A DNA stretch of 64,000 nt, from assembly GCA_028015205.1 (NCBI GenBank), contig CM051511.1, forward strand, positions 1,302,001 through 1,366,000, written 5' to 3'. Within the stretch, counting starts at the first letter, position 1. Every line of letters begins with the position of its first letter. Below, one piece after another: positions 23,792 through 35,292 of this stretch. The notes under the pieces were generated by a model that was not told where the DNA came from, searched no databases, and saw nothing but the letters and a program-made list of their open reading frames with translations. The translations under genes were made by a program, and so were the position numbers. Source of the DNA: Mytilisepta virgata (taxonomy: Eukaryota > Mollusca > Bivalvia > Mytilida > Mytilidae).

Positions 23792-26239
23792 TCACTGAGC
23801 AGCAAATCTGCCTTCCACTTTTGCCATATCATCCGCCGCTATTTTGAACATTCTTTTCGATTTTCCGTTTGGGATCGGGCTTTCAATTTTACACAGAATT
23901 TGAGATCTTGTGCGCCATACTGTATCCTCGGGAGAAGGCCATTGCCATAGACCTCTGGTTCTGCGCATACAAGTGAATTCGGTGTCACCTTCCTGATCAG
24001 TTGTATGTATAACTCTACCAATATACCAATGGTTATCATACGCTACCGCCGCATATTCGCCCTCTACGTAGTTAACAACTTCCTCACCAGAACTACCATC
24101 GGGAGCAACTTCAGTCTCATTTTCTACCAACATAGCTTCCGGTTCATTGTCATCATTCTGTAATGTTGCTCCAAAATTCGGAACTTTTCTCCACGATTCA
24201 CATTTTGCTCCACTTAAACAGACATTACAGTAACATTAGGTGTCTTTTACTACTAAAGTACCATCTTGATTTATGGATACAGAATGTATCTTCATCGTTC
24301 CCTTAACAGATGGAATTACCATTTGCTCTAATTTGTTGGATTGAACTCCACACTCCTCATTGGATACATAGAAAAAGTTAACCTCCTGCATGGTGGACTT
24401 GCTTGCCCACGAGTAAAAATCTTCAGCATCCTGTATAACATACTTTCCACTATTTACGGCAGCATCCGCCATACGTTTCGTTGTGCCCCCTATTCCATCG
24501 CATGGACCCTTGCCGTGTCCGGCTTCAAAATAGTTCCAGGTAGCCGGAAATCCAAATATGCCTTGATGGGTTGCAATTGTATGAAACATATAACGGTTTC
24601 GGTACTGGCTAGTGGGACTATCTGTCCAATAGTGCACTCGCTTAATGTGATCTTGTCTGGGTATACCAGCTTCATAAAACTTGTGAAGAATTGCCAAAAC
24701 AGTAGCTGAAGAATGAGATGGAGTATCGGATACAGCGACGTAGCTTTTGTGTTTGAGTTCATCACTTTCGGTGCTTTTATAGTAGGCTACAAGCGGGTGT
24801 AAGGTTACTGTAGATTGATTCCAGTATGCGCTCTGGATTTCTTCTGCACTTTTACAAGTGTAGTTCTCTGAAAAGTCCATGTGGACTATCAGCTCGTCAG
24901 CTGGAAGATTTTGCTTCAAATGTCTTGACTGGGCATATTGTGTCTGTACTTTGTGTATGTGTTCCTTAAATTGAGTAACTTCCGATGTCCATAGTTTCTT
25001 GAAATCTTCTTTACTTGTCTCCTCTTGTACTATTCTCATGCGTTGTTTATTGTCTTTCATTGTCACTCTTTTCCACCTCGAGAATGTTAAAATTTCTGGT
25101 AACTTGTCAAAATCTACTTCTACGTTATGTTTAACAAAGTCGTCCGGATTTTGAGTAACGGTCAATCCTTCTTTTTTAAAGGCCTTCAGCTTAAGAGCGA
25201 AATTTTGGTGTTTCGTACACAAACAAGCATTACGACTCAGGCAGTTAGTCAGTTTGATATACTTTGGTCTCATTCTGCAAAATGTTGCAAGCGATAGTTT
25301 CAGAGTAGGATTTTCTGATAGGAATTTTTGATGAAGATTACTTAGATAATCCGTAAGCACTCTTGTTTGAAATGTACCATCGTCGGTTTTAGTTGCAGAT
25401 TTCTTTCCGGGTTCCATTCGACAGTTGTCTTCTCTCTCAAGAAAAGCTGTTACTTCTGTTTGTAAACGTTCTATGACCCTTGAGCGTTTCTGTTTAGACA
25501 TAGGTAGTCCTTCTTTGATAACCTTTATGACCCGTTTTCTATTTAGTTCTGCTGCTTTACTTATATGGCTGATGCATCTATATTTTTTCACTATATTTCC
25601 AGCTACAGTACCATACAGCATTGTCTGTACATCTTTATCTTTCTTTTTCCCCTTTTCTTTTATTTCTTCAATGATAACATTGCTTAACATTAGGTTTCGT
25701 CTAATTTTATCAGCTTGTAGTTTTGATATTCCAGCGTTGCGTAGCATTTGATCTGTTTTCCGCCTTGGAGTCAATGGTCCTTTCTTTCCCTTTGTAGATC
25801 TTTGCAGTTTTCTTTGGGCAGTTTTGAGTTTTTTGCGTAAGGTTTCATTTTCACTTCTCAGTTTTGTCATTTTTCTACGTGCTTGTGCAATAGCTTTACT
25901 AAGTCTCTTTTTTGGACCATTTCGTCTAGCATTTGGTAGCTTTACAACAAGGTGGTTTACATTACTATCCTGTGTTTCGTATCCGCTAGTCTCGCCTCTT
26001 ATGTCAGTTTCTTCGGTGTCTTCATTTCGGCCAGCTGATAACTTTCTCTGAAGTCGATGCTTTCTGACTCTTTCTTTTATATTGTTATTTCTCTTTTTCC
26101 TTGCAGAACTACTAAGCATTTCTGTCGGTATATAGTTTCTCTTCTGTCGTGCTCGCTCATGGGCGACGTAGGCTTCTCCTTCTGTTGCCTTTTTCTTCTC
26201 TCGATATCTTTTCTGAATCTCCGCTCTGGACAACGGCAT
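23792..26239 (-). pseudogene. DDE-type transposase, one in-frame stop
   Basis: A minus-strand frame of 667 codons starts at 26239 (MPLSRAE), which I prefer over an upstream in-frame ATG at 26287 because an acceptor (TTTATTTTATTTCAG) sits at 26249. It stops at TAA 24238-24236, but the same frame continues for 147 codons to 23792. In order: a basic N-terminus (residues 1-75); basic/leucine-heptad coiled coil (about 110-150); a Cys/His cluster (CRMRPKYIKLTNCLSRNACLC, about 321-341); HMDFSENY with D455; YWTDSPTSQYRN with D540; NYFEAGHGKGPCDG with E572 and H575. After the stop come a CxCx2C cluster and a GEYAAVAYDNHWYIGRV stretch resembling an SH3/Tudor barrel. D-84-D-31-E spacing fits an RNase H-fold transposase. 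The N-terminal coiled coil probably serves DNA binding or dimerisation. The stop could be inactivating, a read-through site or a sequencing error. Confidence 0.75.
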
Positions 26240-26281
26240 TCTGATGTCCTGAAATAAAATAAAACCAATATGTAATAGAAG

Positions 26282-26316
26282 AAACATACGTTACCATAAA
26301 TGCAACATACGTTGCT
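26282..26316. promoter_or_regulatory. paired transposon motifs upstream of transposase
   Basis: AAACATACGTTAC and CAACATACGTTGC, 21 bp apart, about two DNA turns. They lie 43-77 bp upstream of the transposase ATG, so binding there could regulate it. Confidence 0.5.
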
Positions 26317-26640
26317 ACAAATTCGTACATCTGTAATGATATATTTTGCATTATACAGAATATTTTCAAAACCAGGGATAATGTATATAGTTCATTGAAA
26401 AGAAAGAGCATGAAAATATCCACTATATGTTCTACTTTCATATGAATTCCACGTCTACTTTTGGTCTATAGCAAACCTTGTTAGGGGGTTAACTTTCGCG
26501 CCAATTCTGCACAGTTTATATAATGGTAACTTGCTTCAAACGAAATTATTTTAAAAGTAGAATGGCTGATTTACTAAATTTGAGTATTGAGGGAAGATTG
26601 GGTGGAAGTTTTATAAAGTTTATTTCCATGTTAAAAATCA

Positions 26641-26673
26641 GAAACATACGTTACTAAACGTAACGTATGTTTC
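26641..26673. promoter_or_regulatory. perfect palindromic motif pair
   Basis: GAAACATACGTTAC, 5-bp spacer, GTAACGTATGTTTC: two inverted copies of the element's motif with perfect 14-bp arms. This looks like a dimer binding site. Confidence 0.6.
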
Positions 26674-26980
26674 CGACCTTAATCCCAGCTTTGTATACTT
26701 TGGCTAGTATATGGACTCAGTACGTGTGAATTTTTGAAAAATTCAAGCTTATTTCAACACATTTTCAAGGGGTTTTCTAAACTTTGGGCTATACATATTT
26801 CATATTAGTATTATATATGTACATACCTTTTTCCTTAATGATCATGAGAGGACTATAAGCAATTATGTTCCTAGCAGACAGCTTTTAGCAGACGATGCAA
26901 ATGGCGGCGTCATGTAAGTCACGTGGTTATTGCTTTCGGAGGTGGAGATAACTCGTAAACCGTAGTTTCGTATAATTGGA

Positions 26981-27008
26981 TAACGTATGTTACAGTAACG
27001 TATGTTGC
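26981..27008. promoter_or_regulatory. tandem transposon motifs
   Basis: TAACGTATGTTAC and GTAACGTATGTTGC lie head to tail, 14 bp apart. A further copy (CGTATGTTAC) is at 27551-27560 nearer the right terminus. Confidence 0.55.
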
Positions 27009-27837
27009 AAACATGTTAGTAGAAAATGACCAAACCTTAAGTTGTGGATATTAAAAAGAATTTTTTTTAGCAGTTTAAGTGTAAGGTATATTAAGTATTT
27101 AAGGATGATATCCATGTCGAATGTACGCGTTGTTTTACATTCAGCTTTGCAAACGAATGTTACCGTTGAAAAATGATGATGTCTTGCAAAGTGAAAACCG
27201 ACTCGAAAAAATATTGGAGTTAGTAGAAGACAAACATGTAATTAATTTTATTATGATATTTATATCGATGGTACTATAAAATCACTATCATTAACCAGTT
27301 TTAGTTTTTATAACGTTAATAAATTCCAATCTTAATCGTGTTTTGTTTGCTTCTGAACGCTTGGTGAAGAGTTGGCGACAAGGCATATAAATCTTATGAA
27401 AGGTGAATGGAAGTAACTTCAGTAGTTTCGAGTTGTTAAATTGCTTCAAAATAATGTTTGTCAAAGTATTTTATATATATAACGAGATTATATTGTAGAA
27501 TTATCATTTCACAGACTCGGAATTAATCAGATTTTAAATGGCGACAGTATCGTATGTTACGAAAGTAGTCAATCCAGACTTAAAATATGACAGGGGAAAC
27601 CAGATGACACTCAATTTTTTTCTTATTCTAGAAATTAATATTAGTCCCTAATTTTAAAAGGACAATTACTGTTTCTAACTAGTAAGATTTTTTCACGAAA
27701 TGCCGGCGACACAATTGTCCCATCTTATTGAGAATGAGCGTACAACTGGTGCACTCGGTCTCGGGTCGGGTTGTTTTTTAATTTTTTTAATACCCGGATA
27801 GATATCCGGAATATTGATAATTCCGTAGATCAACTAA

Positions 27838-27912
27838 TTCCAAGCTGTTTTCTGCTCTTTGGTCGGGTTGCTGTCTCTTTGACACATCCCCCGTTTCCAT
27901 TCACTATTCTAT
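27838..27912 (+). repeat. short retroelement 3' tail copy
   Basis: Only the last 75 bp of the tail family are present (CTGTTTTCTGCTCTTTGGTC through TTCCATTCACTATTC), immediately outside the DNA transposon. A strongly 5'-truncated insertion. Confidence 0.7.
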
Positions 27913-28681
27913 TTATTCAAGTACTAGATAGGACTTGTAGCCTGCCCTGAATTATTATAATTAATTGTGTTAAATTTATCTGTCCTAATCATATATTTTG
28001 AAGAAAGTATCAGATTCTTAATTGTAACGTTAATATATTTAGTATAAGAAATATTTATATTAGAGACTTTACAGAAAATACTTAGGGAAAATTTTTCATA
28101 CCTAGTAGAAAACTGAAATGTAACATAAATGACCCGTGGTAGAAGTGTCCGCAGTTTGAACATAATTTCAACTGTTCAAGACGTTGTCTGCATCGCCTTC
28201 CTCCATTCACTGTCATTAAAACGTCCGACGACGTCTTATAAATATCTTTATCATTGGTGTTCGGTTTTCAGTTTTAAAGCATATAACTATTGTTTGACCA
28301 GCAGTTATTACGGCATACATTAAGAATGTTTCTTTTGAGGGACATGAAACTGTCGAGGAGGCGGGAGATATATTGAGAAAAATGTTGTTGGTTTCTTGAA
28401 AGAAAGAGTAGAAAGTTATATGACTATGTACGAAAAATTGTATTCATTAAGAGTTAGAATTATTTCAATGCTTTGCATACACCATGTGTCTCAAAGTGGG
28501 CAGTTTCGGAGAAGAAAGACAGCATCAAAGATAGAGGAAACCGACCTGATTACCAGTTCATGTAATCTTCACTAATATTTTGCTGTTTTGTTCACGGTTA
28601 CATTATGGTGACAGTATACTAAAAGTTAAAACATAGAAGCAAATTACGCACAACAAAGACATGTCAGAATACGAATATTAT
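27913..28681. other. no gene seen
   Basis: Non-coding sequence between the DNA transposon and the LTR element. No exon or repeat recognised. Confidence 0.4.
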
Positions 28682-28937
28682 AGTATATTGACCTTTTGTC
28701 TAGGTTATTTCAGTTTGAAGAAAGACATTAATATTAATTATGTTTTAAGCCAGTGCCGTCACCTTATCGCTATCTTGATCAGCACTGGCATAATGATATG
28801 TAAACTCTTATCCTGGGAAAGTTAAATTGACATCTGTTCTCTATCTTTTGTATGAATGTATCTGCTGAGAAAATCACTTCAATAAAATGTAGTCATAGAG
28901 TATAGACGTTTATTTTTGTTGTTATAAATACACAACA
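28682..28937 (+). repeat. 5' LTR
   Basis: Begins AGTATATTGACCTTTTG and ends ATAAATACACAACA. Contains AATAAA at 28881-28886, a candidate polyadenylation signal, and TATAAATA near the 3' end. Apparently identical to 30932-31187. The termini are not the canonical TG...CA at the left. Confidence 0.85.
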
Positions 28938-29030
28938 GTTTTGGCGACGAGGATGGCCATTTAATTGTAATAATTCGAAGGACATTTCCGAAATTATTAA
29001 TATTTCTGCGAAATTACCTTGGTTAGTGCA

Positions 29031-30707
29031 ATGGCAACGGGAGTTATTGGTAAAATAGAACCATTTGATGACAGTGTTGAAGCATGGAACTCCTACACTG
29101 AAAGGTTGGAGCAGTATTTTACTGTAAACGAAATAGGGGACGCTCGAAAGGTTCCGGCATTACTGACATTGCTTGGTGGAAAAACTTATGGACTACTAAG
29201 AAATTTAACATTGCCAGATAAACCAGCAACGAAATCGTATGGTGACATTGTTAAAATATTAAAGGAGCATTTAAGTCCAAAGCCTCTGATTATTGCAGAG
29301 AGATTCCGGTTTTATAAACGCTATCAATTACAAGGGGAGACGGTGAATAAATATGTGGCTGAACTTAGGAAACTATCTGAAAATTGTGAATTTGCAAATT
29401 TAAATGAATATCTCAGAGACCAGTTTGTGGTTGGAATAAAAGAGGAACATACCCAGAAGAAACTGTTGACCGTGCAGGATTTGACATTTGCAAAAGCCAT
29501 CGAAATTGCAATTGCCGTTGAAACTGCCAACAAAGACGCGATTGAATTGAGAGGAAAATTCAACAATGAAAGTTCTGTGAACAGGGTTCAACGACAACAA
29601 CGGAAATCACAATCACACCCTCCAAAAGAAAATCAGAAATGGTACGTTTGCTACCGATGTAATGGAACTAACCACAAAGCCGACAGCTGTAAATTCAAAG
29701 ATTCCGTATGCCACAATTGTAACAAGAAAGGACACATCCGAATAGCTTGCAGATCAACTGGCAACTCCAAACCGCGACCGAAGACTCAGAAGAAACTACA
29801 TCATCTGGAAAATGAGTCTCAAGGATATACAAGTGAAGATGATACTTTGGGAATATACAGTGTTAAAAATTCCAATCATGATTCTATTTGGATTACACCA
29901 AACGTAAATGGTAAGGAGATTAAAATGGAGCTTGATACAGGATCAGCTGTTTCCATTATTTCCGCTTTGGATTACGATAGATATTTCGGGAGTGAAAAGC
30001 TGGAGAATGCAAACATAACCCTGAAAACGTATTCAGGAGAGTTATTAATTCCAAAGGGATTTATTAATGTGCAAGTGAAATATAATGGTCAATGTGAAAA
30101 TCTGAAATTGTATGTGGTACAAAAAGGTGGCCCTGCATTATTTGGGCGTGAGTGGTTAAAGAAAATAAATTTAGATTGGAAAAATCTTAAGTGGGTAAAT
30201 AAAATTTCTGGAAATTCAAATGAAAAATTGGATTTATTACTGAAGGAGTATTCAAATGTATTCCGTGATGAAATAGGATGTGTTGCCGACATAAAGGCAC
30301 ATCTTACACTCAAGGAAAACGCATCGCCAAAGTTCGTTAAAGCTAGATCAGTGCCGTTTTCCGTTAAACCGCAAGTTGAAAGAGAACTCTCAAGGCTCGA
30401 AAGGGAGGGAATAATTTCAAAAGTGGATGTAAGTGAATGGGCATCTCCGATTGTCCCCGTTCTGAAACAAAACGGTACAGTCCGTATTTGTGGAGATTTC
30501 AAAAACCACAGTGAATCCGATGTTGAATGTGGATCAATATCCACTTCCGAGAATCGACGAGATATTTGCTACGCTGGCAGGAGGACCGAAAATACTACGA
30601 CAGAAGAAAGTAAAACAAATGACTTCGAAAAGACAGTGCCGCGGCGTAACCCAGTTAGATCATGCAGAAACAGAAATCCGCCGAAAAGACTAATTACTGA
30701 AATATAA
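29031..30707 (+). pseudogene. Gag-protease-partial RT polyprotein of the LTR element
   Basis: The ATG at 29031 opens 558 codons. The N-terminal 200 residues are a retrotransposon capsid-like Gag. Two CCHC zinc knuckles follow (CYRCNGTNHKADSC about 207-220; CHNCNKKGHIRIAC about 227-240), then a retropepsin motif (MELDTGSAVSII, DTG about 302-304) and LFGREWL. The reverse-transcriptase N-terminus follows, up to GTVRICGDFK. At about 30500-30510 one extra A in an A run shifts the frame: the expected RT continuation is in the +1 frame to about 30583. There a deletion joins it to a basic tail ending PPKRLITEI. The RT catalytic core (YxDD), RNase H and integrase are absent, so it can move only in trans. 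Confidence 0.8.
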
Positions 30708-30931
30708 TAGTGCGCGTATAGGACACTTATGGTTACACCGGATATGAGGCAGAATAATCCTCGTGTAATCATAATCAGGCACTAAGTCTGATCTTGCATG
30801 AAATGATGAAAATATTTGTAAATTGCATGTCCTATATTTCTTTCTGAACTCTATTATTTTGTTTTTCAATTTCATTCATAATTATTTTTACGTATGCTGA
30901 CGTATGGAATTTAGTAGGGAGGAAATATATA

Positions 30932-31187
30932 AGTATATTGACCTTTTGTCTAGGTTATTTCAGTTTGAAGAAAGACATTAATATTAATTATGTTTTAAGC
31001 CAGTGCCGTCACCTTATCGCTATCTTGATCAGCACTGGCATAATGATATGTAAACTCTTATCCTGGGAAAGTTAAATTGACATCTGTTCTCTATCTTTTG
31101 TATGAATGTATCTGCTGAGAAAATCACTTCAATAAAATGTAGTCATAGAGTATAGACGTTTATTTTTGTTGTTATAAATACACAACA
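30932..31187 (+). repeat. 3' LTR
   Basis: Apparently identical to the 5' LTR over 256 bp, preceded by a purine-rich tract. Followed by AATAT. Confidence 0.85.
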
Positions 31188-31192
31188 AATAT

Positions 31193-33040
31193 GGTAATTC
31201 TAACCAGTTACAAAACTTTTAAGGATTTGTCATCATGGTCATGAACTGTTTATTAATACCAGTTACAAATCTTTTACAGGTCTTCTTATGAAATGGGTAC
31301 CTATCAGTTACAGATCTTCTTGGGTATTTCTAATAATATGGTTATATACCAGAACAAATCTTTTTAGGGCATTCTTATAAAATGGTTACATATCAGTTAC
31401 AAATCTTTTTGAGGGTTTCTAGATATCTACGGTCAGCTAGCTGCTGTATAGTTCAAATCCTAGTAATTATTAATAATCTAGGTCTTAATTTTACTCTTAC
31501 CTAATCCGAGATTTAAATTTAATCTACGTTATATCCAAAACCCGAACCCCACCAATTCGACATCTAATATTAAAATAAAACAACTTTAACCCTATCTACA
31601 GCTCTAATCCTTAATTAATGTGTCATCTATAACCTGATCTGACTAAACCTAGATCTAAAGCTGACCCCCTACATATAAAGGAATAATCATCTCCCCGTGC
31701 CAAGACATGCAAGTGCAACAATTTTCTTGATGGCTTTCAACATAGGTTGAGCATCTTTTTTTGCTGTAGTATATACTAGGGACAATAAGAGTCCGCTTTT
31801 TATTCCTTTTTTATTTCCAATTAAGTCGTCACACACAGTACTGGGGGTCAAACGAATAGAGAATAATAACTTAAATAAAAATTACTTAAGAGAGAATAAT
31901 GGCATAAAAAAGAAAAGAGAATAGGATTTAAGGAATAAATACTGGTTACAGAAAATAATATTTAACCTCAGAAATAGCTTTATTTCAAATTTAACAGAGA
32001 AAAATGTGTAAAAAATAACAAAATAGAGAATTTGAGAACCCCAATCTAGAAACTCTTAGAATAGTCAATATACTATTAGATTAGTAGGATCTCTAAAACT
32101 GCAGTTACAACGTTCGTTCTACTATAACCAACCTACTATAGTATGCATATGTGTCCCGGCAGGAGGACGAAGTAAATCAGGTGGGGAGTCTGAGCATGTA
32201 ATCTTTTTTTATGAGACATTTCCTAGACTTACTTGGTGTCTTGCCCATATAGGACATTTCTAAAAAGAAATAATAATGAAATAAGGCAAAATAGTATAAA
32301 TAATTCATTTAAGGAAAAAGAAACAAATGTCTTGTCTTCCGAAGTAGGGTGTATTGAGCGGGACTTTCATATCCTAATTTCCAATGAGCATGATGATTGA
32401 CTAAATTATTTATAAAGGGATATCACTTAACTCCAGTAGTTTTAGGCCTACTGATGTCAAGAATTCCTAGATGCATTATACTTAACCTGTAATTATTTTC
32501 CATTTTAAAATCTATCTATCTATCTATCTTGAATGTTAGGCGGAAGGTCGAGACCGGGTCAAACCAAAGACATTAAAGTTGGTATTTGCTGCTTCTCCGC
32601 AAAACACGCGGCATTAGGAGTAAGAGCAAAGTCGGCTCGGATTTAGTACAATGTGCCCGGATGGGGTGATAGGTCTTCCTGCGGACTCCCTCTTGAGCTA
32701 GTACGTTAAAAATCTGACTCAGTGTGTCGGTCTAAGACAAAGCAGTCTTCATATTCAACATATTCGTCCTGATATCTATTAGATGATTGTCACTAGACGT
32801 TAAACAATGATTCATCTATCCATGAATGTTAGGAGAGGCAGCCACCTCCTCCTCAATGGAATTTTTGGTCATGCTAACTATTAAGCTCTCGGACAATTCA
32901 ACTGTTATTTCTTTCTACTTCTTAACTAGATGCAGACTAAATTAATTGTACAATGCAGCTGAATTATGCAGGAAAAAAGTAAGCAGTTAAAAAATCTGTT
33001 GTTTACAGGGTGAGCGAAGGAAGTCATTTAAAAAGGACAG
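31193..33040. other. no gene; degenerate repeats
   Basis: Four or five diverged copies of a 60-70 bp unit (CAGTTACAAATCTTTT) occupy about 31200-31420. The segment about 32540-32780 (GCTTCTCCGCAAAACACGCG, GGGTGATAGGTCTTCCTGCG) is GC-richer than its surroundings and looks like a dispersed mollusc repeat, from memory. I see no exons. Confidence 0.4.
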
Positions 33041-33044
33041 CATC

Positions 33045-34760
33045 TCAATTTTAATAATAATGAAATATATGTTAAAAAATATGGTAAAACAAGACAGGAT
33101 TGAACATTGTCTTGAATCAATCAATGCCATATTTTTAAGACCCCTCCCTCTCCAAAGGAATCTGAATCATTAATATATCGAAAAACATTTTTAGAATCAA
33201 AGATTACCTCTTTACCCCCTTTAAGAATCTAGCTGTTCCCTAACATAGATCAAACAACCATAATATCTCTATTTCTCGTACCAAACATGAGCTAAAAGAA
33301 CTCGGAAAGGAATTTGTTTTCGTCCAAGCTGATAAGGCTGCCAATAATTGTTTGACGTAAATTTTATATTGAGGTTCTTCAAAAGGAAATCACAAATCCA
33401 ACTAAATTCCAACTGACTCAATTTTCTGAAAATGACATCGTTAACACACATAAAGTTATTGCTACCTCTTTACAAGTAGAACCGAATAACATTTCGTCTT
33501 CAAGCCATTGTCCCAACACTAAACTGTCTATTCTACTTACTAGTACACTTGGTACAATCAGAAACCTGGTAATACATTTTCAAATACGGTATACGAAAAT
33601 AGTGGTATTAATTACTTTTGGAGTGTGAAAAATTCGTTAGAAGTACTTGATAAATTACATGCTCATATTGGTGATTTCAAACTGTTCAAAATTTTGATTT
33701 TTCTACCCTATACCACTTAGCCTCATAATCTAAGAAATTTAAGAAAAAATTCACATACCTAATTAAATGGGCATTTAAAAATTCAGAAAAAGTGAGAATG
33801 TGAATATAAGTTCATACTCTTTTAGGTCATTTTTTAGTAACGACAAACAAAAGAACTATGTCAACTGGACCTGTTTTGATATGATAACTGCACTTGAATT
33901 TTTACTAGATAACATTTTTGTTCGCTATAGAGATTCCGTATATCGCCAAGTTATCGGAATTCTAATGGGAACTTACTGTGCACCACTTATTGCAGACCTG
34001 TTTCTGTATTGTTACGAATCACAATTTATATCTAAAATCAGCAACGATCCAACGAAACAACATTTGATACAAAAATTTAATAATACTTTTAGATATTTAG
34101 ATGATATTTTGGCTGTCAATAATGACGACTTCAGTATGTACACTAAAGAGATTTATGCTGTTGAACTTACTTAAAATAAAGCTAATACTAACAATGAACA
34201 CTGTCTTTTCCTGTATCTTGATATCTATATCTTTAACGGGAAGCTTAATACTTAAATTTACGATAAGAGAGATGATTTGTCATTTCCTATTGTTAATTAT
34301 CCGTTTTTAGATGGCGACTTTCTTCTTGGCACAATCGTATGTTGTTTATATGTCTGGACTTGTTCAATTCGCTCGTGTATGTAACAACGTATTTGATTTT
34401 AACGAAAGAAATCTCTGTGTTACTGAAAAATTATTACGCCAGGGATTTCGATATCACAAATTTGTCAAAACTTTTACTAAATTTTATCATCGGTACAAGG
34501 ACCTCATTCGTAACTGTAAATCAACGTGCAAACATCTTATATGTTCAGGTATTTCAGACCCCATCTTTTAAGGTAATATTCTATACAAAGCACAAGAATG
34601 TCGTCATTCACCTGAAAAGCTAATCAAACCTTTAAACAGACTTATCAACAAGGGATATAGTTACGATACTGTTGTCAGGACAGTAAAGATGGCATTTTTA
34701 AAATTAATATTGATTCACTCATAGGGTCTTTGCATACTAAACCCCTAACTGTAGGGATTG
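33045..34760 (+). pseudogene. decayed reverse-transcriptase element
   Basis: Fragments in several plus frames follow RT order. An upstream part in pieces (EFVFVQADKAANN near 33310-33345) is followed by an open segment 33800-34174 with MGTYCAPLIADLFLYCYE and the catalytic box FRYLDDILAVNN. More downstream fragments (FNERNLCVTEKLLRQGF, KTFTKFYHRYKDLIR at 34311-34571) end with a block near 34640-34740. Frameshifts and stops occur between all segments. The block style is closer to Penelope-like or related RTs than to LTR RTs, but I am unsure. Its 3' tail continues to 35292. Confidence 0.7.
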
Positions 34761-34939
34761 TGACTGATTTTCTATAGACTTAATCTTTTGATCAGTTAAA
34801 TTGAGGTCTGGAGATAGCATGTCAGTAACAGCTAGTAGTCATTTGTTAATATATATTGATCATTGTCATTTTGATTAGTTTCTTCTGTTACCCCCTTTTT
34901 TTTAACATCTGACTGTGATCGACATCTTTTGAACTAAGT

Positions 34940-35292
34940 TTTACTGTGTGTATCGTTGTGTGTTTGTACATTCCACATTGTCTAGAGGTATAGAGGGATG
35001 GTTGAGATCTCACAAAACATGTTTAACACCGCCGGAACCTCTAGCCTTTGTTAGTTTTGTGCGTTTTTTTTTTTTTTTAATTTCAGTTCATTTTTATGTT
35101 TCGGAGTTTAGTGTGCCGTCCATTTTGCTGAACTAGTATACATTATTGTTTAGGGGCCAGCTGAAGCCCGCCTCCGGGGGCGGGATTTTCTCTCTGCGTT
35201 AAAGACCGATTGGTATTCTTGAGTTGTTTTCTGCTCTTTAGTCGGGTTGTTGTCTCTTTGACATATTCCCCGTTTTCATTATCTATTCTATA
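34940..35292 (+). repeat. 3' tail of the RT element (repeat family reference copy)
   Basis: Follows the RT remnant on the same strand. It contains CACAAAACATGTTTAACACC, a T run, TTTTGCTGAACTAGTATACA, a GC-rich hairpin patch (GCCCGCCTCCGGGGGCGGG) and TTTTCTGCTCTTTAGTCGGG, and ends at CATTATCTATTCTA. Copies without RT occur at 8530-8755, 11590-11897 and 27838-27912. Confidence 0.75.

Larger units (their letters stand above)
22664..27740 (-). mobile_element. complete 5.08-kb DDE DNA transposon with TIRs and TACA target duplication
   Basis: The left end starts CGCCCATTCTCAATAACAAG and the right end, reverse-complemented, starts CGCTCATTCTCAATAAGATG; 21 of 24 terminal positions match. TACA lies directly outside both ends (22660-22663 and 27741-27744), a 4-bp target duplication. 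Inside is one minus-strand transposase (26239-23792) flanked by 1.1 kb and 1.5 kb of non-coding arm. Both arms carry repeated copies of a motif with core AACATACGTTAC. Several eukaryotic groups have 4-bp duplications (for example Sola, which is from memory), but I could not assign a superfamily. The close TIR match suggests a fairly young insertion. Confidence 0.85.
28682..31187 (+). mobile_element. Ty3/Gypsy-type LTR element, internally deleted
   Basis: Two 256-bp LTRs (28682-28937, 30932-31187) appear identical by eye. The internal region is only 1994 bp, against about 4-5 kb for a full element. It carries gag, protease and the start of reverse transcriptase, then a short basic tail resembling the end of pol. 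A GGCGACGAGG sequence follows the 5' LTR, at the primer-binding position, and a purine run (AGTAGGGAGGAAA, about 30913-30925) precedes the 3' LTR. AATAT near 28674-28678 and 31188-31192 may be the target duplication, but the left copy sits 3 bp outside the LTR homology. Identical LTRs imply a recent insertion. Confidence 0.85.

Noticed and set aside
24341..26257. Several plus-strand open frames of 66-122 residues
   Set aside because: They are antisense to the transposase frame and low-complexity; shadows of the coding strand.
28674..31192. AATAT as a firm target duplication of the LTR element
   Set aside because: The right copy abuts the LTR, but the left copy is three bases away from the shared LTR start, so it is noted only as possible.
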